Source: Xylaria sp. FL1777
Lineage: Eukaryota; Ascomycota; Sordariomycetes; Xylariales; Xylariaceae
Length of the DNA: 64,000 bases
Direction: 5' to 3'
Assembly (NCBI GenBank): GCA_022578965.1
Contig: MU400592.1
Coordinates: 62,001-126,000, forward strand
A model generated the notes under the pieces. It was not told where the DNA came from. It saw nothing but the letters and a program-made list of their open reading frames with translations, and ran no database searches. Positions within the stretch are counted from its first letter, which is position 1; each line of letters begins with the position of its first letter. This document shows, one piece after another, positions 23,256 to 34,600 of this stretch. Position numbers and translations under genes: made by a program.

Positions 23256-26200
23256 TCAAATCCAAAGGAGCCATCGAATAACGGAGACGACACCTCGGCC
23301 CGCACCAAGGATAATGCGTGTAATCATAACGATAAACCAGACATACCACATAAAACCGACAAGAACCCATTCGACGGCCAACCAGCCGGCCCTGCGCACC
23401 CAGCGAAAACGGCGGCGTCGTCGCCTAAGCATCTTATCCATGGTATCGATCGCGTTCTTGACTTTGAGGCGCTGGCAATCCACGATATCGTGGCTTACAT
23501 CATCGGCTTCATCAGCAGCGCGGCGTGTCATATCCATAAGATCTATAGCAACGCGATTGTGGATAGCGTCCACTTTTTGTTGCAGACGCGGTGCCGCATC
23601 TGTTGAGAAAGCAGAGGCCGATTTTTCGAATTCTTCAATGGAGCAATCAATACTCTGCGAAAGGATTCGAACCGCTGCTGGAAAAATCTCTGTCTGCGGC
23701 GCGCGCGAGGCAGGTTTCCCACCCGGCATAAAACGGTTTATCTCCGTCCGATGTAAGCCCGTTGCCGTAACGTCTGGCCCGAAGACAGGACGGGGCTCAT
23801 TCACCCGGCGAGAAATCTCCATAGCTTTGATGCCGGAGCAGAGTATTAATGCACGAAGACGTGCCACCTCACGTCTGGAAACGAGGGTATGCTGAGACAA
23901 CGAAGTACGATTGGGGATGATCCAGTCCCGATGGTTAGATACGTGCCGCCCGTAATCTATATGAGATACAGCAGACTCCGTATCGCGGACGGAGAGCATA
24001 TTTTGAAGCTCTTTTGACGTCTGCCCGGGTCTATTTATGGGACAGCCTAAGTCATGGAAATGGGAATCGACATCGGACTCGACAAAAATTCGAGGACTGT
24101 TGCCTTCGAGCTCAGATAATTCAGGCGACGCCTTACGAATATCGATGCGTGGCGGTTTAAGTTGTTCGAAGCGCGGTGATCTACTGGGAGGCCGCGACGA
24201 GATTTGAATAGAGGAACTGTCTATTTTATGAAAGGCGAGTTTATCCATAGAGTCCGTCGTTGATTTGAAGTTTGGCATGATATCCATATAGTTCTTCACT
24301 GGACGGTGATTTTCGTGATGGTGTACTGGGTTTCCTGGTGATAGTAAAGCGGATTTTATAGGCCGGCCTCTCTGGTCATCAGTTTCGGAATCATCATCCG
24401 ATGAGTCAGAAGAGTCGGAGTCTTTCTTCCATATGAGATCCGTCACCTTGGAGACACCACCACGTATCATGTCATCGAGTTTTGCGCCTCCTTTGAAAAT
24501 AGTCCTGAGTCCGACTGGTTCGTCGGGTTTGAGGCTTAAGCTTCCCATGCTTCGGTGTGATTTATGACTTTCGTGTGTCGCCTTTCTGGCGAATTCTCGA
24601 GTGGAACTCTTGGACCTTTTGCGTTCCAAAGGATGAATTGTATCTTCGGTCACTGTAGACACGCTGATTGTTTCCATTGCGTCAATAGAGCTTCTCGCCC
24701 TATCGTCATTCTCGCGATCTTCACGATCTCGGCTACGATCCCGAAATATGCTCTTCACTTTAGAAAAAGGCTTTCGAGCTGGAGAGCTGGGGCGACTAGC
24801 GGCGGGCGAAAGATCCATTCCAATGGTGGGAACGTAACCATTTTGGCGCCCCCTTGACGCTACATCCGATAAGGATGGTCGAGAGGAATCGAGGTCCATA
24901 GAAGATCTGTAGGGGCCACCAGGAACCTCCAAACTCGCCCGTCCAGAATGAAGAGACGGGGTTTGATTCGGTCTATCTGTTGGAGCTTTACTTAGCTGTT
25001 CGGAGATTTCCATACGTGAATCCGTGCGACTATGTCCTCGGTGAGAGACACGAGAAGTCCGCCCAGGAGTACTTATCCCTGCTGGTAACGGTTTGAGATG
25101 GCTGATATCAAACCCTCCGGCGAGATACTCTTGTTCATCTTGGGATTCCTTTGCAAGCATTTCATTCATCTGTTTCTCAAGAAGATCTTTGCCACTAGCA
25201 CTGATGGTACCACTACGACCTCGTCTGCGGCGATCGCTCTCATTATCAGATGAGTCTGACGAGGAACCCCGTCTAAATTTGAGAAAGTCATGGTGAGAAT
25301 GGGTAGAACTACTATGTTTATGATGCATCCCTCTCAAGTCCTGAAGTTTCTGACGGGCACGATCTCTCGTGCTTGACAACGCTGTTTCCACGTCTGTTTT
25401 TATTGAGTGGGTAATGTCTTGCTCAGGAATATCGTCTCCATCGCCGTCGGAATCTCCTTTGGGTGCTGGCGCAGCAATAGTAGGTTCGATTTCCTGGGTT
25501 GTCGGCTGAAAGGGCTCTATCTGAGGAGTATAGATCTTGGCATAGTGTCGATCCTCGATCAGAAATCTGTTATGGTCTCGTTCTAGCCAGTAGATGTCCG
25601 CGAGCATATCTGCTGGGTCTATACTCCATTCGAATCTTGGTCTTTTGGGCTTATTCGATGCCGAGGATGGCCGAGGAAGATTTGATGCTGGGAGCTGCTG
25701 TGCTAGGTACTCGTCTGCCGCCGAAAATGATGGTAAACGTGGCCATTGAGAAGTAGGCGAGGTTGCGGCAGAAGCCGCTACTCTGTCAACCCAGTCCGTA
25801 GCTCTAGGCACATCTCCGAATCCCTGAGCTTCCCCATCTATGGCCATCCGTTCACGGGTTCGGATCTTTCGATTTCGGATATATTGGAGCGGGTTGTACG
25901 CACGACCTAATGTTCGGTTCTGAGAGTCAGAAGCTGGGTCCAGAGGTGAACTCGTCGAGTTGGGAGACGCTATGGGAATCGAAGTAGACGGCCGCGAGCG
26001 TGCATTCTGTTTCAGCGGAGGTAGAAATGAGAGAAGTCTTCTGTACTGGGCCATGAGCTCCAGGTACTCCTTCGCTTTCTGGGCTCGAATAAGCGTTGAA
26101 GACGAAAAATGGTAGGTATAGCTGCCCTCATGATCGAAGGCAGGCTGCAAGGGACTACTAGTCCTCGATGTTGATACGATCCTGGGAGATAGGTTCCTAT

Positions 26201-27074
26201 CTGCTCTCGGAGAGATATTGCGTGAGCTCCGTCTTTGTTGCTGTAAATGCTGCTTAAGACTACGTCCAGCAGTGTTGTCGGGGAGCTGGGCAAGACGGGG
26301 TGGAATAGGGCTTGAAATGTTTCTTCTCGAAGCCAGTCGTCTAGACTCGCTCAAATCAAGAGCCATGGACACAATCTGGGTGGAGTCAACATCCAAAGGG
26401 GCCGAATTCGGTCGCAGCGACGGGATCATGGATCTCCGCCTGACAGCCATTTGGCTATGGGCTCTATCACTATCATCTTGAATATCGGCTCTGCCAGCGG
26501 ACATCCGCGCCGGATGAGTCGCAGTGCTTTGCCGCCCTTCCAGGGCGACATGGGGATCGGCGGATTCTAAAGGATTATAGTCCCCAGACGATCTCAAGGG
26601 ACTCTTCCCTTTGCGACTGTCGACAGGAATTCGGGATTTCCTCCGGTCCTCATCTCGACGCCTAGGTCCCGGCTTAGAGTTCTCGGCAAGTATATGGCTC
26701 GACAAAAGAAATCCGCCGCTCGGCCTGGTCTTGTGGAACCGACGTTTTCGGTGTGTGTCGTGATCCGGATTCTGTTCTCCGTGGACGGCGGATTGTAGAT
26801 CCGAGCTCGGGTCGGCGGGCATATGAGGTGACGGGCGATGCAGGGTAGTGCTGTCTATCGATGTATCGTACAGAAGACCCGCTGCAGCGCTGGACTCGCC
26901 GGTGTCATGGCTACCATAGCTGCTTGAGGATCGCGGAATGGAACCTCGAAGGGGCCGCACCGGGGGGTTAGGGCGATAGAGGGAGCCGGCATTGTGGTCT
27001 GTCATAGCGGTCGAGAGGCTGGATGCTATGAAGCGGTTCTCCTGCAAAACAGGTACCGGCTGTCGGGTAACCAA
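23256..27074 (-). CDS. Large disordered protein with C-terminal membrane segment
   Basis: An intronless open frame of 1,272 codons. Most of the protein is Ser/Arg/Pro-rich and predicted-disordered, with Arg/Ser and acidic stretches (DSDSSDSSDDDSETDD) and a better-conserved-looking patch KPDEPVGLRTIFKGGAKLDD. The last 56 residues begin with RRRRRRFRW and continue with a long hydrophobic, Trp-rich stretch (about 1,229-1,256), ending in VVSVIRWLLWI. This suggests a tail-anchored or hairpin-inserted membrane protein with a large cytosolic portion. I do not recognise a named family. The start may be the ATG at 27074 or the in-frame Met at 27005 (MTDHNAGSLYRP); the second is attractive because the residues between look like translated leader. 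A GATTGATT tetranucleotide run lies about 110 bp upstream of the first ATG. Confidence 0.8.
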   Translation of the reverse strand: MVTRQPVPVLQENRFIASSLSTAMTDHNAGSLYRPNPPVRPLRGSIPRSSSSYGSHDTGESSAAAGLLYDTSIDSTTLHRPSPHMPADPSSDLQSAVHGEQNPDHDTHRKRRFHKTRPSGGFLLSSHILAENSKPGPRRRDEDRRKSRIPVDSRKGKSPLRSSGDYNPLESADPHVALEGRQSTATHPARMSAGRADIQDDSDRAHSQMAVRRRSMIPSLRPNSAPLDVDSTQIVSMALDLSESRRLASRRNISSPIPPRLAQLPDNTAGRSLKQHLQQQRRSSRNISPRADRNLSPRIVSTSRTSSPLQPAFDHEGSYTYHFSSSTLIRAQKAKEYLELMAQYRRLLSFLPPLKQNARSRPSTSIPIASPNSTSSPLDPASDSQNRTLGRAYNPLQYIRNRKIRTRERMAIDGEAQGFGDVPRATDWVDRVAASAATSPTSQWPRLPSFSAADEYLAQQLPASNLPRPSSASNKPKRPRFEWSIDPADMLADIYWLERDHNRFLIEDRHYAKIYTPQIEPFQPTTQEIEPTIAAPAPKGDSDGDGDDIPEQDITHSIKTDVETALSSTRDRARQKLQDLRGMHHKHSSSTHSHHDFLKFRRGSSSDSSDNESDRRRRGRSGTISASGKDLLEKQMNEMLAKESQDEQEYLAGGFDISHLKPLPAGISTPGRTSRVSHRGHSRTDSRMEISEQLSKAPTDRPNQTPSLHSGRASLEVPGGPYRSSMDLDSSRPSLSDVASRGRQNGYVPTIGMDLSPAASRPSSPARKPFSKVKSIFRDRSRDREDRENDDRARSSIDAMETISVSTVTEDTIHPLERKRSKSSTREFARKATHESHKSHRSMGSLSLKPDEPVGLRTIFKGGAKLDDMIRGGVSKVTDLIWKKDSDSSDSSDDDSETDDQRGRPIKSALLSPGNPVHHHENHRPVKNYMDIMPNFKSTTDSMDKLAFHKIDSSSIQISSRPPSRSPRFEQLKPPRIDIRKASPELSELEGNSPRIFVESDVDSHFHDLGCPINRPGQTSKELQNMLSVRDTESAVSHIDYGRHVSNHRDWIIPNRTSLSQHTLVSRREVARLRALILCSGIKAMEISRRVNEPRPVFGPDVTATGLHRTEINRFMPGGKPASRAPQTEIFPAAVRILSQSIDCSIEEFEKSASAFSTDAAPRLQQKVDAIHNRVAIDLMDMTRRAADEADDVSHDIVDCQRLKVKNAIDTMDKMLRRRRRRFRWVRRAGWLAVEWVLVGFMWYVWFIVMITRIILGAGRGVVSVIRWLLWI

Positions 27075-28939
27075 GCTAGGAGGGTCGAGCTATCTATGTC
27101 GCGCTATGGGAATGGAGACTGAGGAGGCCGGCATCGTGAAATGGCTATGGTTGAGAGGCAGGCAGGGAGGCAAACAGACAGTGATTGATTAATCGATCGA
27201 GCGATGGGCTGGTTTGAGTTGGTACAGGAAGAATAAAGACAAGAGTACCTATAGGTACATACAATCTTGCGTATTTTCTAGACAATAGAACAAATGCGTT
27301 TAGTCTGGGCTTGAATTTACTTCCAAGTCAAGTCATTGCGATAGAACAAGTGAGGTAAGGTCTGCAGGTATGTCGAGCTCATATAAACTTGATGCGAAGT
27401 TCCAAGTTCCGTGATCCGGGAGTGGAGAACTTGATATAGGGGGGTGAGTTGACTTAATCAAGTTGGCGTATGCCAAGACTTCTATGCCCGTGGAATCGTA
27501 CGCTACGTAAGTCCAGACTGGATGCATGTGAATGATCGCCATAACCTAGGGACCAGTCCCTGCATGGTTAAGCGTATATTTACATACCTTTAATGTGATC
27601 GGGGACTTTAATAGTGTAGGTATTTGTCCTTTCTCTCTCTCTCTCTGTCTCTTTTTCTCTTTTTCCTTAGGTCCTTTAACCTAGGTATGCTAACTCGTAT
27701 TAGAGATCGAGAGGAGCTGTTGCCCACCTCGGATATCGGCAAGCAATAGGCAATAAGCGATATTCATCTAGAGAGGGGGAGGGGTGTAGGAAGCCCTGGT
27801 GGAGACCCTGGCCCTTTTTCCTTTTTCCCTGAATGTCGTTTAGGTAAGGGGATTTAGTGTACCTAATATTAGACAAGGGATCGAGCTGAGATTTTCCACG
27901 TACTGCGTAGTTCTGTTCTGGGTATACCAGAAGCTTTACCTGCATCGAAACAGCGTGGGCTGACCCTATTATAATCGCGAAATGCGGGGGAGAGTGTACC
28001 TAATCTACAGTACCCGGGTACATGTCTAGTCCAGCTCCCTGATTCGATGTGCCTGACTACATAAGTACATACATAAGTACCTAAGAACGCCCAGCACGTG
28101 CTACAGTAGCAGGTAGCGATACCCTGCATGCAGGTCGAGGTCCTGTAGTACATACATATCCAACATACTGGAGTCTTGTGTATCCAAGGTAGATAGATAA
28201 TATAATTACACTACAAAGAGCGTTTTGACTGATGACATCATAAGTACAACCGAAAGAGGGACTCTCTATCACCTACCTGCTTACATCTGCCCCCTATCTA
28301 GATGCTTATGTAAATACTCAATCACCCGGAACGGCCCGCACTGCCTGCCCAAGAAAAATGTTAGCTGCAACCGTCGAACGCGCTCGCGTCTTCTTCACGA
28401 TAATTTACGCTTAAAAGATATCTTCGGTCGACCTAGAACCAAAATGTCGTAGGCCACAATCGCATTTAGTTTCTTGGTTCTTGATTGGCCGTATATTCAT
28501 AAGCGTTGAGACTAAGAAGTTGACCGAATGACTAACACGGCCTCTGGTGCCTAAACCCCTGCATCACCGTCCACGCTGTATTCTCATGGTCTTCGACGGC
28601 TTAATGTGCGCCATAACATATAGTAAATGTCCGATTCTTGGTATAGATAAATAGGCAGCTCCCCGGCCGGTGGTTTCCTACTATGAATTACATACGGGTT
28701 TCCCTAGGTCTTATACCAATTCTGCCATGCAAGTGTTGTGAAGACCAGAATATCGCTCACGCCAGAGACCTGTTGCGACATTGAATAAGTGTTGTGAGCA
28801 GAGTACTATCTAGGAAACGGCCAGGAGTGACCTATGGCTCTTCAGCAGAGTACACCAGTCACGGTCCCACCTCCCGTTCACAATGAGTACATCTATCCCC
28901 TTGGTTCTTGATATATGTTGCTGACTATTATTTTGTAGC
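27075..28939. other. Intergenic, shared 5' region of two divergent genes
   Basis: About 1.9 kb between the 1,272-aa gene (minus) and the LITAF gene (plus). It contains a CT-rich tract at about 27,629-27,668, several TACCTA/TAGGTA motifs and GATTGATTAATC at about 27,183-27,194. A probable intron acceptor (pyrimidine-rich TATTATTTTGTAG) ends at 28,938, just before the LITAF ATG, so that gene may have an intron in its leader. Confidence 0.55.
27629..27668. repeat. CT-rich microsatellite
   Basis: A 40-bp pyrimidine tract with alternating CT units followed by TTTTTCTC units, in the shared 5' flank of divergent genes. CT tracts often lie close to transcription starts in filamentous fungi. Confidence 0.85.
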
Positions 28940-29380
28940 ATGCCGATAATGAGCGACCTGCCACCTCCTTATTCCCCTCCGGTGCAAGGAGAGGGTATCA
29001 ACGGCCGCAGAAGGATCACCCCGTTACGCCAGCTGAAGAAGGAGGAAGGGCCCGAACCAGAATGGATCAAATGCCCATTATGTAAGAAGGAGACGACCAT
29101 ACGGAGGGTTTCCGAGCCATCGGACGAGGCAAAGTACGTAATCTTCACCCACCCGGATCAGAGCCGTTGTGCTAATTTCACACCCTACACTAGATGCTTT
29201 GCCATATGTTGCTGCGTCCCGGGCATATTCTTATTCTTCCTGCCCGGCTTGGCTAATTGGCTCGAGAGAATCGATATTCACTGCGGCTCGTGCGGAAAAC
29301 ACATCGCTACCGTTCCTCCCGATGGCGAAGTCGAAATCGTCCGTGCCTCTAATCGTCCACCGCTGCCCTCGGCAAAATAG
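28940..29380 (+). CDS. LITAF-domain zinc-ribbon membrane protein, two exons
   Basis: The spliced protein is 126 aa. Exon 1 is 28940-29133, the intron is 29134-29193 (60 nt, GTACGT donor, GCTAAT branch site, CACTAG acceptor), and exon 2 is 29194-29380. The intron is in frame and stop-free, so unspliced reading inserts 20 extra residues between the first Cys knuckle and the membrane segment. The spliced order is: a Pro-rich N-terminus with PPPY motif (DLPPPYSPP); first knuckle CPLC; a short linker; the hydrophobic membrane-inserted segment CFAICCCVPGIFLFFLPGLA; second knuckle CGSCGK. That is the LITAF/SIMPLE arrangement. Family members are monotopic proteins on the cytosolic face of endosomal, lysosomal or plasma membranes, and PPxY motifs bind WW domains such as those of Nedd4/Rsp5 ligases. 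The start could also be the second Met at 28,949 (MSDLPPPY). Confidence 0.88.
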   Translation: MPIMSDLPPPYSPPVQGEGINGRRRITPLRQLKKEEGPEPEWIKCPLCKKETTIRRVSEPSDEAKYVIFTHPDQSRCANFTPYTRCFAICCCVPGIFLFFLPGLANWLERIDIHCGSCGKHIATVPPDGEVEIVRASNRPPLPSAK

Positions 29381-30609
29381 CGCATAGGGTCCTCAGCCCG
29401 GAGAGAAATACCGCCCAGAGATCGAGGTTGGTGCTTAGGAAAACCCCTCGCCAGCGAGCACTAAAAGGGATATCATGGTCTGCTATAAGTCCAGAAAGCC
29501 TGGTAACTTAAGAGGTAGCGTTAAATTGCTTATTCAATCTCCTAGAAGAGAAATTGACATTCATACAAGCATATTAAGAAGAGTTTAACTTGTTTCCGAA
29601 CTCTGCAATCCCAAGGGACCGGATTCCGACTACGACCGCGGCCATGGCCTGATGTGGTCTCTAAGCCAGGTCCTCAAGGAATCTTCCCTGTGTGACTCAG
29701 GTCAGGCCGCGCGCTTTACAAGGATGACCTTCATACCGGTAGGCGCGACGATTCTTAATCGTGGAGCCTGTTCGGAGCTAGTTTATACGAACCATCCATT
29801 CATTAGACTGCGCGCGAAGCACGAGGCTTCATTATTAAGATGACTAGACGCATGTCAATTAGCAAGTCAGTAGTATCTTGTACACAGGTAATAGACACTG
29901 CAGATACTATCTCTTCAAAAGTATAAGCTATTTCCTACTTGAATATTGCCACCCACTTACCACAGAACATGGTACCAGTACCAGTCGCGCGCCTCTCAAA
30001 GGTGCTCATGTATAATCATAAAGACGAACCTTACGGCGCGCAGCGTATTAGAATGTACTCGATTTAAGCTTAGGTTCTAGGCGCTTCAATATCCCTTGAC
30101 ACTACACATCAATTGGCCAAATGGGTAAGCACCTCATGTTCAGAAGACTTGGAAACTAGCGGAATCCCGTGCTACAGTACTGCGGAGTTTAGATCTCGAG
30201 CATAGACAGCCTTGTTGTTGCACGCACGCTGCTTTTTTGAAGCCCAATGGCAAGCCACTGCTGCTAGAACTCCCTTGAAAAATGACTTTGTTATAGGAAT
30301 AGATCGCTAGTATCGCCACGGCTGGCGAGTGTTCATCCCCAGTCAGCAGATTCTTCACAACGAGCTCGGGTAAACAGCTAGCTCAGCTGGGCATGTGCTT
30401 GATCAACGGGCATAGGTCTAGGAACATTAGTTATAAATACTTGCAGGTGAGTATAGCGAAGATGTAGCAGGCTCAACAAGAAATGATTCCTATAGGCAGA
30501 AGTAAAATACTGCAATACCACGTAAAAGACACTAGCATAGTCTTCATGAAGTATGGAAATTAACTCGTGCTGAGTTTTGCAGATTGCTTGCCAGGGTATT
30601 CTAACAATG
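29381..30609. other. Intergenic, no gene seen
   Basis: About 1.2 kb between the LITAF gene and the tandem-repeat array. Only short open frames without recognisable features. Confidence 0.55.
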
Positions 30610-31250
30610 TATACTCTTCAACGCCGGACGGCCAAACTATGCAGACAACCCGTCTGTATATGCCGTACTCAGAACCGCCGATGCTCAGACAATGCAAACA
30701 AGCCTTTTTCAATGTATCCCCGCAACCAGGGAACCGTAAGCCAGACATTCCAGACAACGCCAATGATCAATCATTCCTCCATGCGGTCCCATCACCCGAA
30801 ACCGTTGACCAAATACTCATACAACGCCAAGCGATGAACCATCACTCCATGTGATTCCATTTTCCGGAATCGTATGCCAGATAACTCAGACAATGTGAAA
30901 ACACCTTTGCCGAACCGTAAACCAGGCAAAATCAAACGCCGAAACCCTCTTGTATTCCCGCGCCTGGGAACCGTAAACCGGGCGAATTCAGAAATGCAAA
31001 AACTCCCTTGTCTTCCAGTCCCACAGGCTGGAGCCGTGAACTAGGCAAATTCAAACAATGCGGAAAGCCCCTTTTCTTCTAGTCCCACTGTCGGGAACCG
31101 TAGACCGGACAAATTCAGACAACGCGAAAACCCTCTTCTCTTCTAGTCTCGCGATTGGAAACTGAGAGCAGACTATTCAGACAACACCAACACCTCATTA
31201 TTCCACCTTGTGACCATATTATGGGAAGCGTAAACCGGACAACGAGTCCA
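30610..31250. repeat. Degenerate tandem array, about 63-bp unit, about 10 copies
   Basis: Successive copies of a diverged unit whose best-conserved part reads GAACCGTAAACCGGGCAAAT followed by TCAGACAATGCGAAAACCC, a T/C-rich stretch and AGTCCC. The anchor occurs at about 30,671, 30,731, 30,798, 30,867, 30,912, 30,968, 31,031, 31,095, 31,158 and 31,225, giving spacings of 45-69 bp (most 60-67). An even more diverged copy starts near 30,620. Open frames across it have no constant phase, so it is non-coding. Confidence 0.8.
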
Positions 31251-31380
31251 TCGTAGAGTCATAACAGAAAAAAACAGGCAGGAAGCAGCCCAGAAGCGCA
31301 AAATAGATAACTTAGTACAGTAGTCGAGTGGTATGCTTTTCACGGTGAGCGTGCAACCGTCAGTGCAAGTTGTGTAGTAC

Positions 31381-31596
31381 GTGCAAATGCAGGCGATCCA
31401 TCGAGTCCCAACCGGCGAAGGCGGGATTACAACATCGAAGTGGTGGCAAGCTGTATGTGAATACAAATAATTCACCAGGTCCCACTACTGAAAGTGGGAG
31501 CTTGCCAACTTCGAGTGCAATGCGTGCAAATGCGAATACAATCCATTCATCGAGTCCCGACCGGCGAAGGTGGGCTTGCGACATCAGGTGTGCATT
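31381..31596. repeat. Three-copy tandem repeat, about 72-bp unit
   Basis: Three copies at about 31,381, 31,453 and 31,524. Copies 1 and 3 are closest (GTGCAAATGC, then ATCGAGTCCC, CCGGCGAAGG and ACATC); copy 2 is more diverged (CAGGTCCCACTACTGAAAG). The array ends just before the stop codon of the BRCT gene and follows the 63-bp array. Shared AGTCCC...GAA elements suggest both arrays come from one ancestral unit. Confidence 0.7.
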
Positions 31597-31623
31597 GCTC
31601 TGAGTGAAAAGCAATTAAACCAT

Positions 31624-34600
31624 CTATTTCCACTGTTTCTTAAGAGGGCTTTCGACTTTGGGTGCGAACTGCATGCTCTTTCGTCGTGCGGCCATCAGGC
31701 GCATCATGACGCTCTGGTCTTGGTTGCGGTTCACGAGACCTTCATCAAAGTTGATGAGGCCGCTCGGCTTAGGAGGACAGGTCTGCATGAAAAGTTTGTT
31801 CTTACTGGGCGACAAGTCGAGGGATCCAGTAGGCGTGCCAGGGGTGATATCCATAGCGAACTTGGCTACCATCTCAGGTGCTGGCGTTTGGGGGATCGGT
31901 GTAAGAATAGGCGCGTTGGTGGTCTCCCAGTCCATGTCGCTCGGCTCGCTTGGTGCGTCTTCATCTTCGTCGTGCTCAGAGGGGCTGCGCATCCAAATAG
32001 TACTATCGCGGCGACTCATATAATTATTGGGCACCGTTTGAGGCTCACGCGAAAGACTCGAGTTAACCTTCATGGGAGTGACAAGAGTGCCGTTCATATT
32101 GGCAACCGCCTTGGGTTCCATACTTTTGCGTCGGTTGTGGCCGCCGCGAGGAATAAGCGAAGTGTCAACTCTATAGTCCTTCTCGTCCACCCATCGGTTT
32201 TCCTTCTCACAACTAGACACTTGTCAGCATTACTCAATTCAATATGAAGGACCTGACTCTAACTTACTCCAAGACCCAACTAACACCAACACACTGGACG
32301 TTGCCATTGCTCTCATTGACCTTCTCTAGCGTTCGCTTGCCTCCATCTTTAAAGACCACATGAGTGATCCCGACCTTGGAGATATCGACTTTGGCGTCCA
32401 TGCTAGTAGCAGGGTTCCAGGGCCAACTCTTGACACAACGAGCACCCATTTGGACCAAAAGATCGACGAAGATTCTACCAGCATCGGCGCCTTCGGTGGT
32501 ATGCACATCAACAAATACGATAGCTCCACGCAGGAGGGTCGGATTAAGATCGGGACGAGTTGTTCGAGCTGGGGTACCCACCGAAGACCAAGGAACAGGT
32601 TTCGAAGGGGTAACTGAGGGCAGTTTAGATTCCTGATCCGTTTCTCCTTCAAATGTCATATTGAAGGAGGGCTTGCTGGGCAAGGACACGTTGCTAAATG
32701 GGCCACTAGGACGCCGAGAAGTGGCCTTGGATACGGTGGAGCAGTGTCTTTTGACGCTACGGGGAGGCGAGTCGTCGGCACGCTTGAGAGGTACCTTTGA
32801 GACAGTGTGAACTTCTCTAGATGCAAAAGGTCTCTTTGGTGTTACTGGAATATTGTTGCCAATTGAAGCATTTGTTTCGTTGCTGAATAAGGCAGGGTCG
32901 ATAGGAACGGCATTTTCGTCACCATACTCTTGGCTTGCTGCCGAGACGGATTTGTCATGTGAATGAGATTGCTCACTCTCTGCAGTGTTAATGAGAGACA
33001 TTTCGCTTTCTTCTGTGATAATCGAGAGCTCCTCATCCATGAGACCAAGATCATGAAAGTCGTGCTTGTCGAACTTAGCGGCAATATCGGCTTCCAGGAA
33101 CGCCTCCATGGCAGCTTCAGTCTCCATATCGTCACGGATTTTCATTTCATCGTCAAAAAAGCCTTTAGCGGCTGGAGTCTCAACCACAGGGAAGTCATTC
33201 TCGTCAAGCAGTGAGAATTCGTCCTCATCATCCTCGACATCCTCTGTTCCACCGGTAGACTTCGCGGCCTTAAGAGGACTCGAAGCTCTCCATGCACCAA
33301 GTTGAACTGAGAGTGGAGTGTAACCAAGATTATTTGCCTTAGAGACGGATCTGATTGCTCTACTGGCGGCTCTTGCAACACTCTCAGATATCTTTCGCTC
33401 AGTGCCTTTGAAAATAGGCGGGGCAGGTGTCACGGGAACAGAGTCAGAAAATGTTACCTCGCCCTGGTGTTTGGTAATGGCTTTGTTGCTAAAGGCAAGC
33501 TCATCTTCAGAGTCGGACATGATCTCATCTCCCAAGTCCTTTGTGCGCAATCCAAATCCGGCTCGCTTGGTCGGGGCAGGTGTAGTTTGAGCTACATCTC
33601 TGACAATTAGTTCCTTAGCAATGGCCTCGGACTTATCCATGGATTGAGATTCAGATAGAGTTTCGCAGACGTCTGTAGATCGCACTCCAGACTCAGCAGC
33701 ACATAGCTCGACATGTTGCAGCTGATTCTTGACAGCGGGTGTATTCACAAGCTGTTCATTATCGCATCGTCCCGCAGATTTGACGTCCAGTTCATCATCC
33801 ATAGACTCCTCTGCAGATCCGGTAACACCTACATCATTAGGCTGTTCCTTGATCATGGCCTTGCAGATGTGCATGCCATCATCCAATAATGCTCTGATAT
33901 TCGCCTCAGAACTAGGCGACTCACTCATCGTCACCTGTTCTGACTTCTGGGGTTCGGATGTGTGCAATTGAGGCGGTTGGATAGTAAGCTCCGGAAGAGG
34001 GAGAGGGTTTTGCTTGAGAGCAGGGTCTGCATGTCGTGGCAAGACGGCCGAAAGACGACCAGGAAATTCAAGTTGAGGAGTAGGAGATTCAAACTGAATG
34101 CTATCATCATCGACTTCCTGAATAGAGCCCAAAGTCTTCTCAACTCCTGCAGATTCTTCCGGTGAGATCGCACCTGTTTCTGCACGAATCTGAGACTGCA
34201 GTTGTTCATCGCTGATCTCTTCCGTAGGGGTGTGCATGTACGCCTGAGAGACTTCTTGAGGCTTGTCCCCCATCTGTGGAACCAGAGAACCAAGTAGCTT
34301 CACGGGCGATGTTGGACGCTTCGCAGGTGTACTAAGCAAAGACATCTTCGTAGGTGAACGGGTAGCGCTCACTTCTTCTTGATGAAGCTGGAAAACTTGA
34401 AGTGGCATGTGAGGACGTTTTGCAGGGGAGTGAAGCATCGCTGACTTGGTTGGTGATCCAGTAGCTTGCTCATCGGCACTCGAAGAAGAGGTAAAAAGAC
34501 CGCTAATCGGATCAACTCTCTTCGCCGGTGACATCATCGCATTCTTAAAGGGTGATGGGGGAGGTCGCCGGGCAGGGCTACTAAATACAGAAGCAAAAGT

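Noticed and set aside
23664..23675. GATTCGAACC, resembling the T-loop of a tRNA on the minus strand
   Set aside because: It lies inside a long coding frame and no acceptor, D-arm or anticodon arm can be built around it.
30567..30854. Plus-strand frames of 86-95 codons across the 63-bp array
   Set aside because: They follow repeat copies whose spacing is not a multiple of three and which drift freely; no conserved reading frame.
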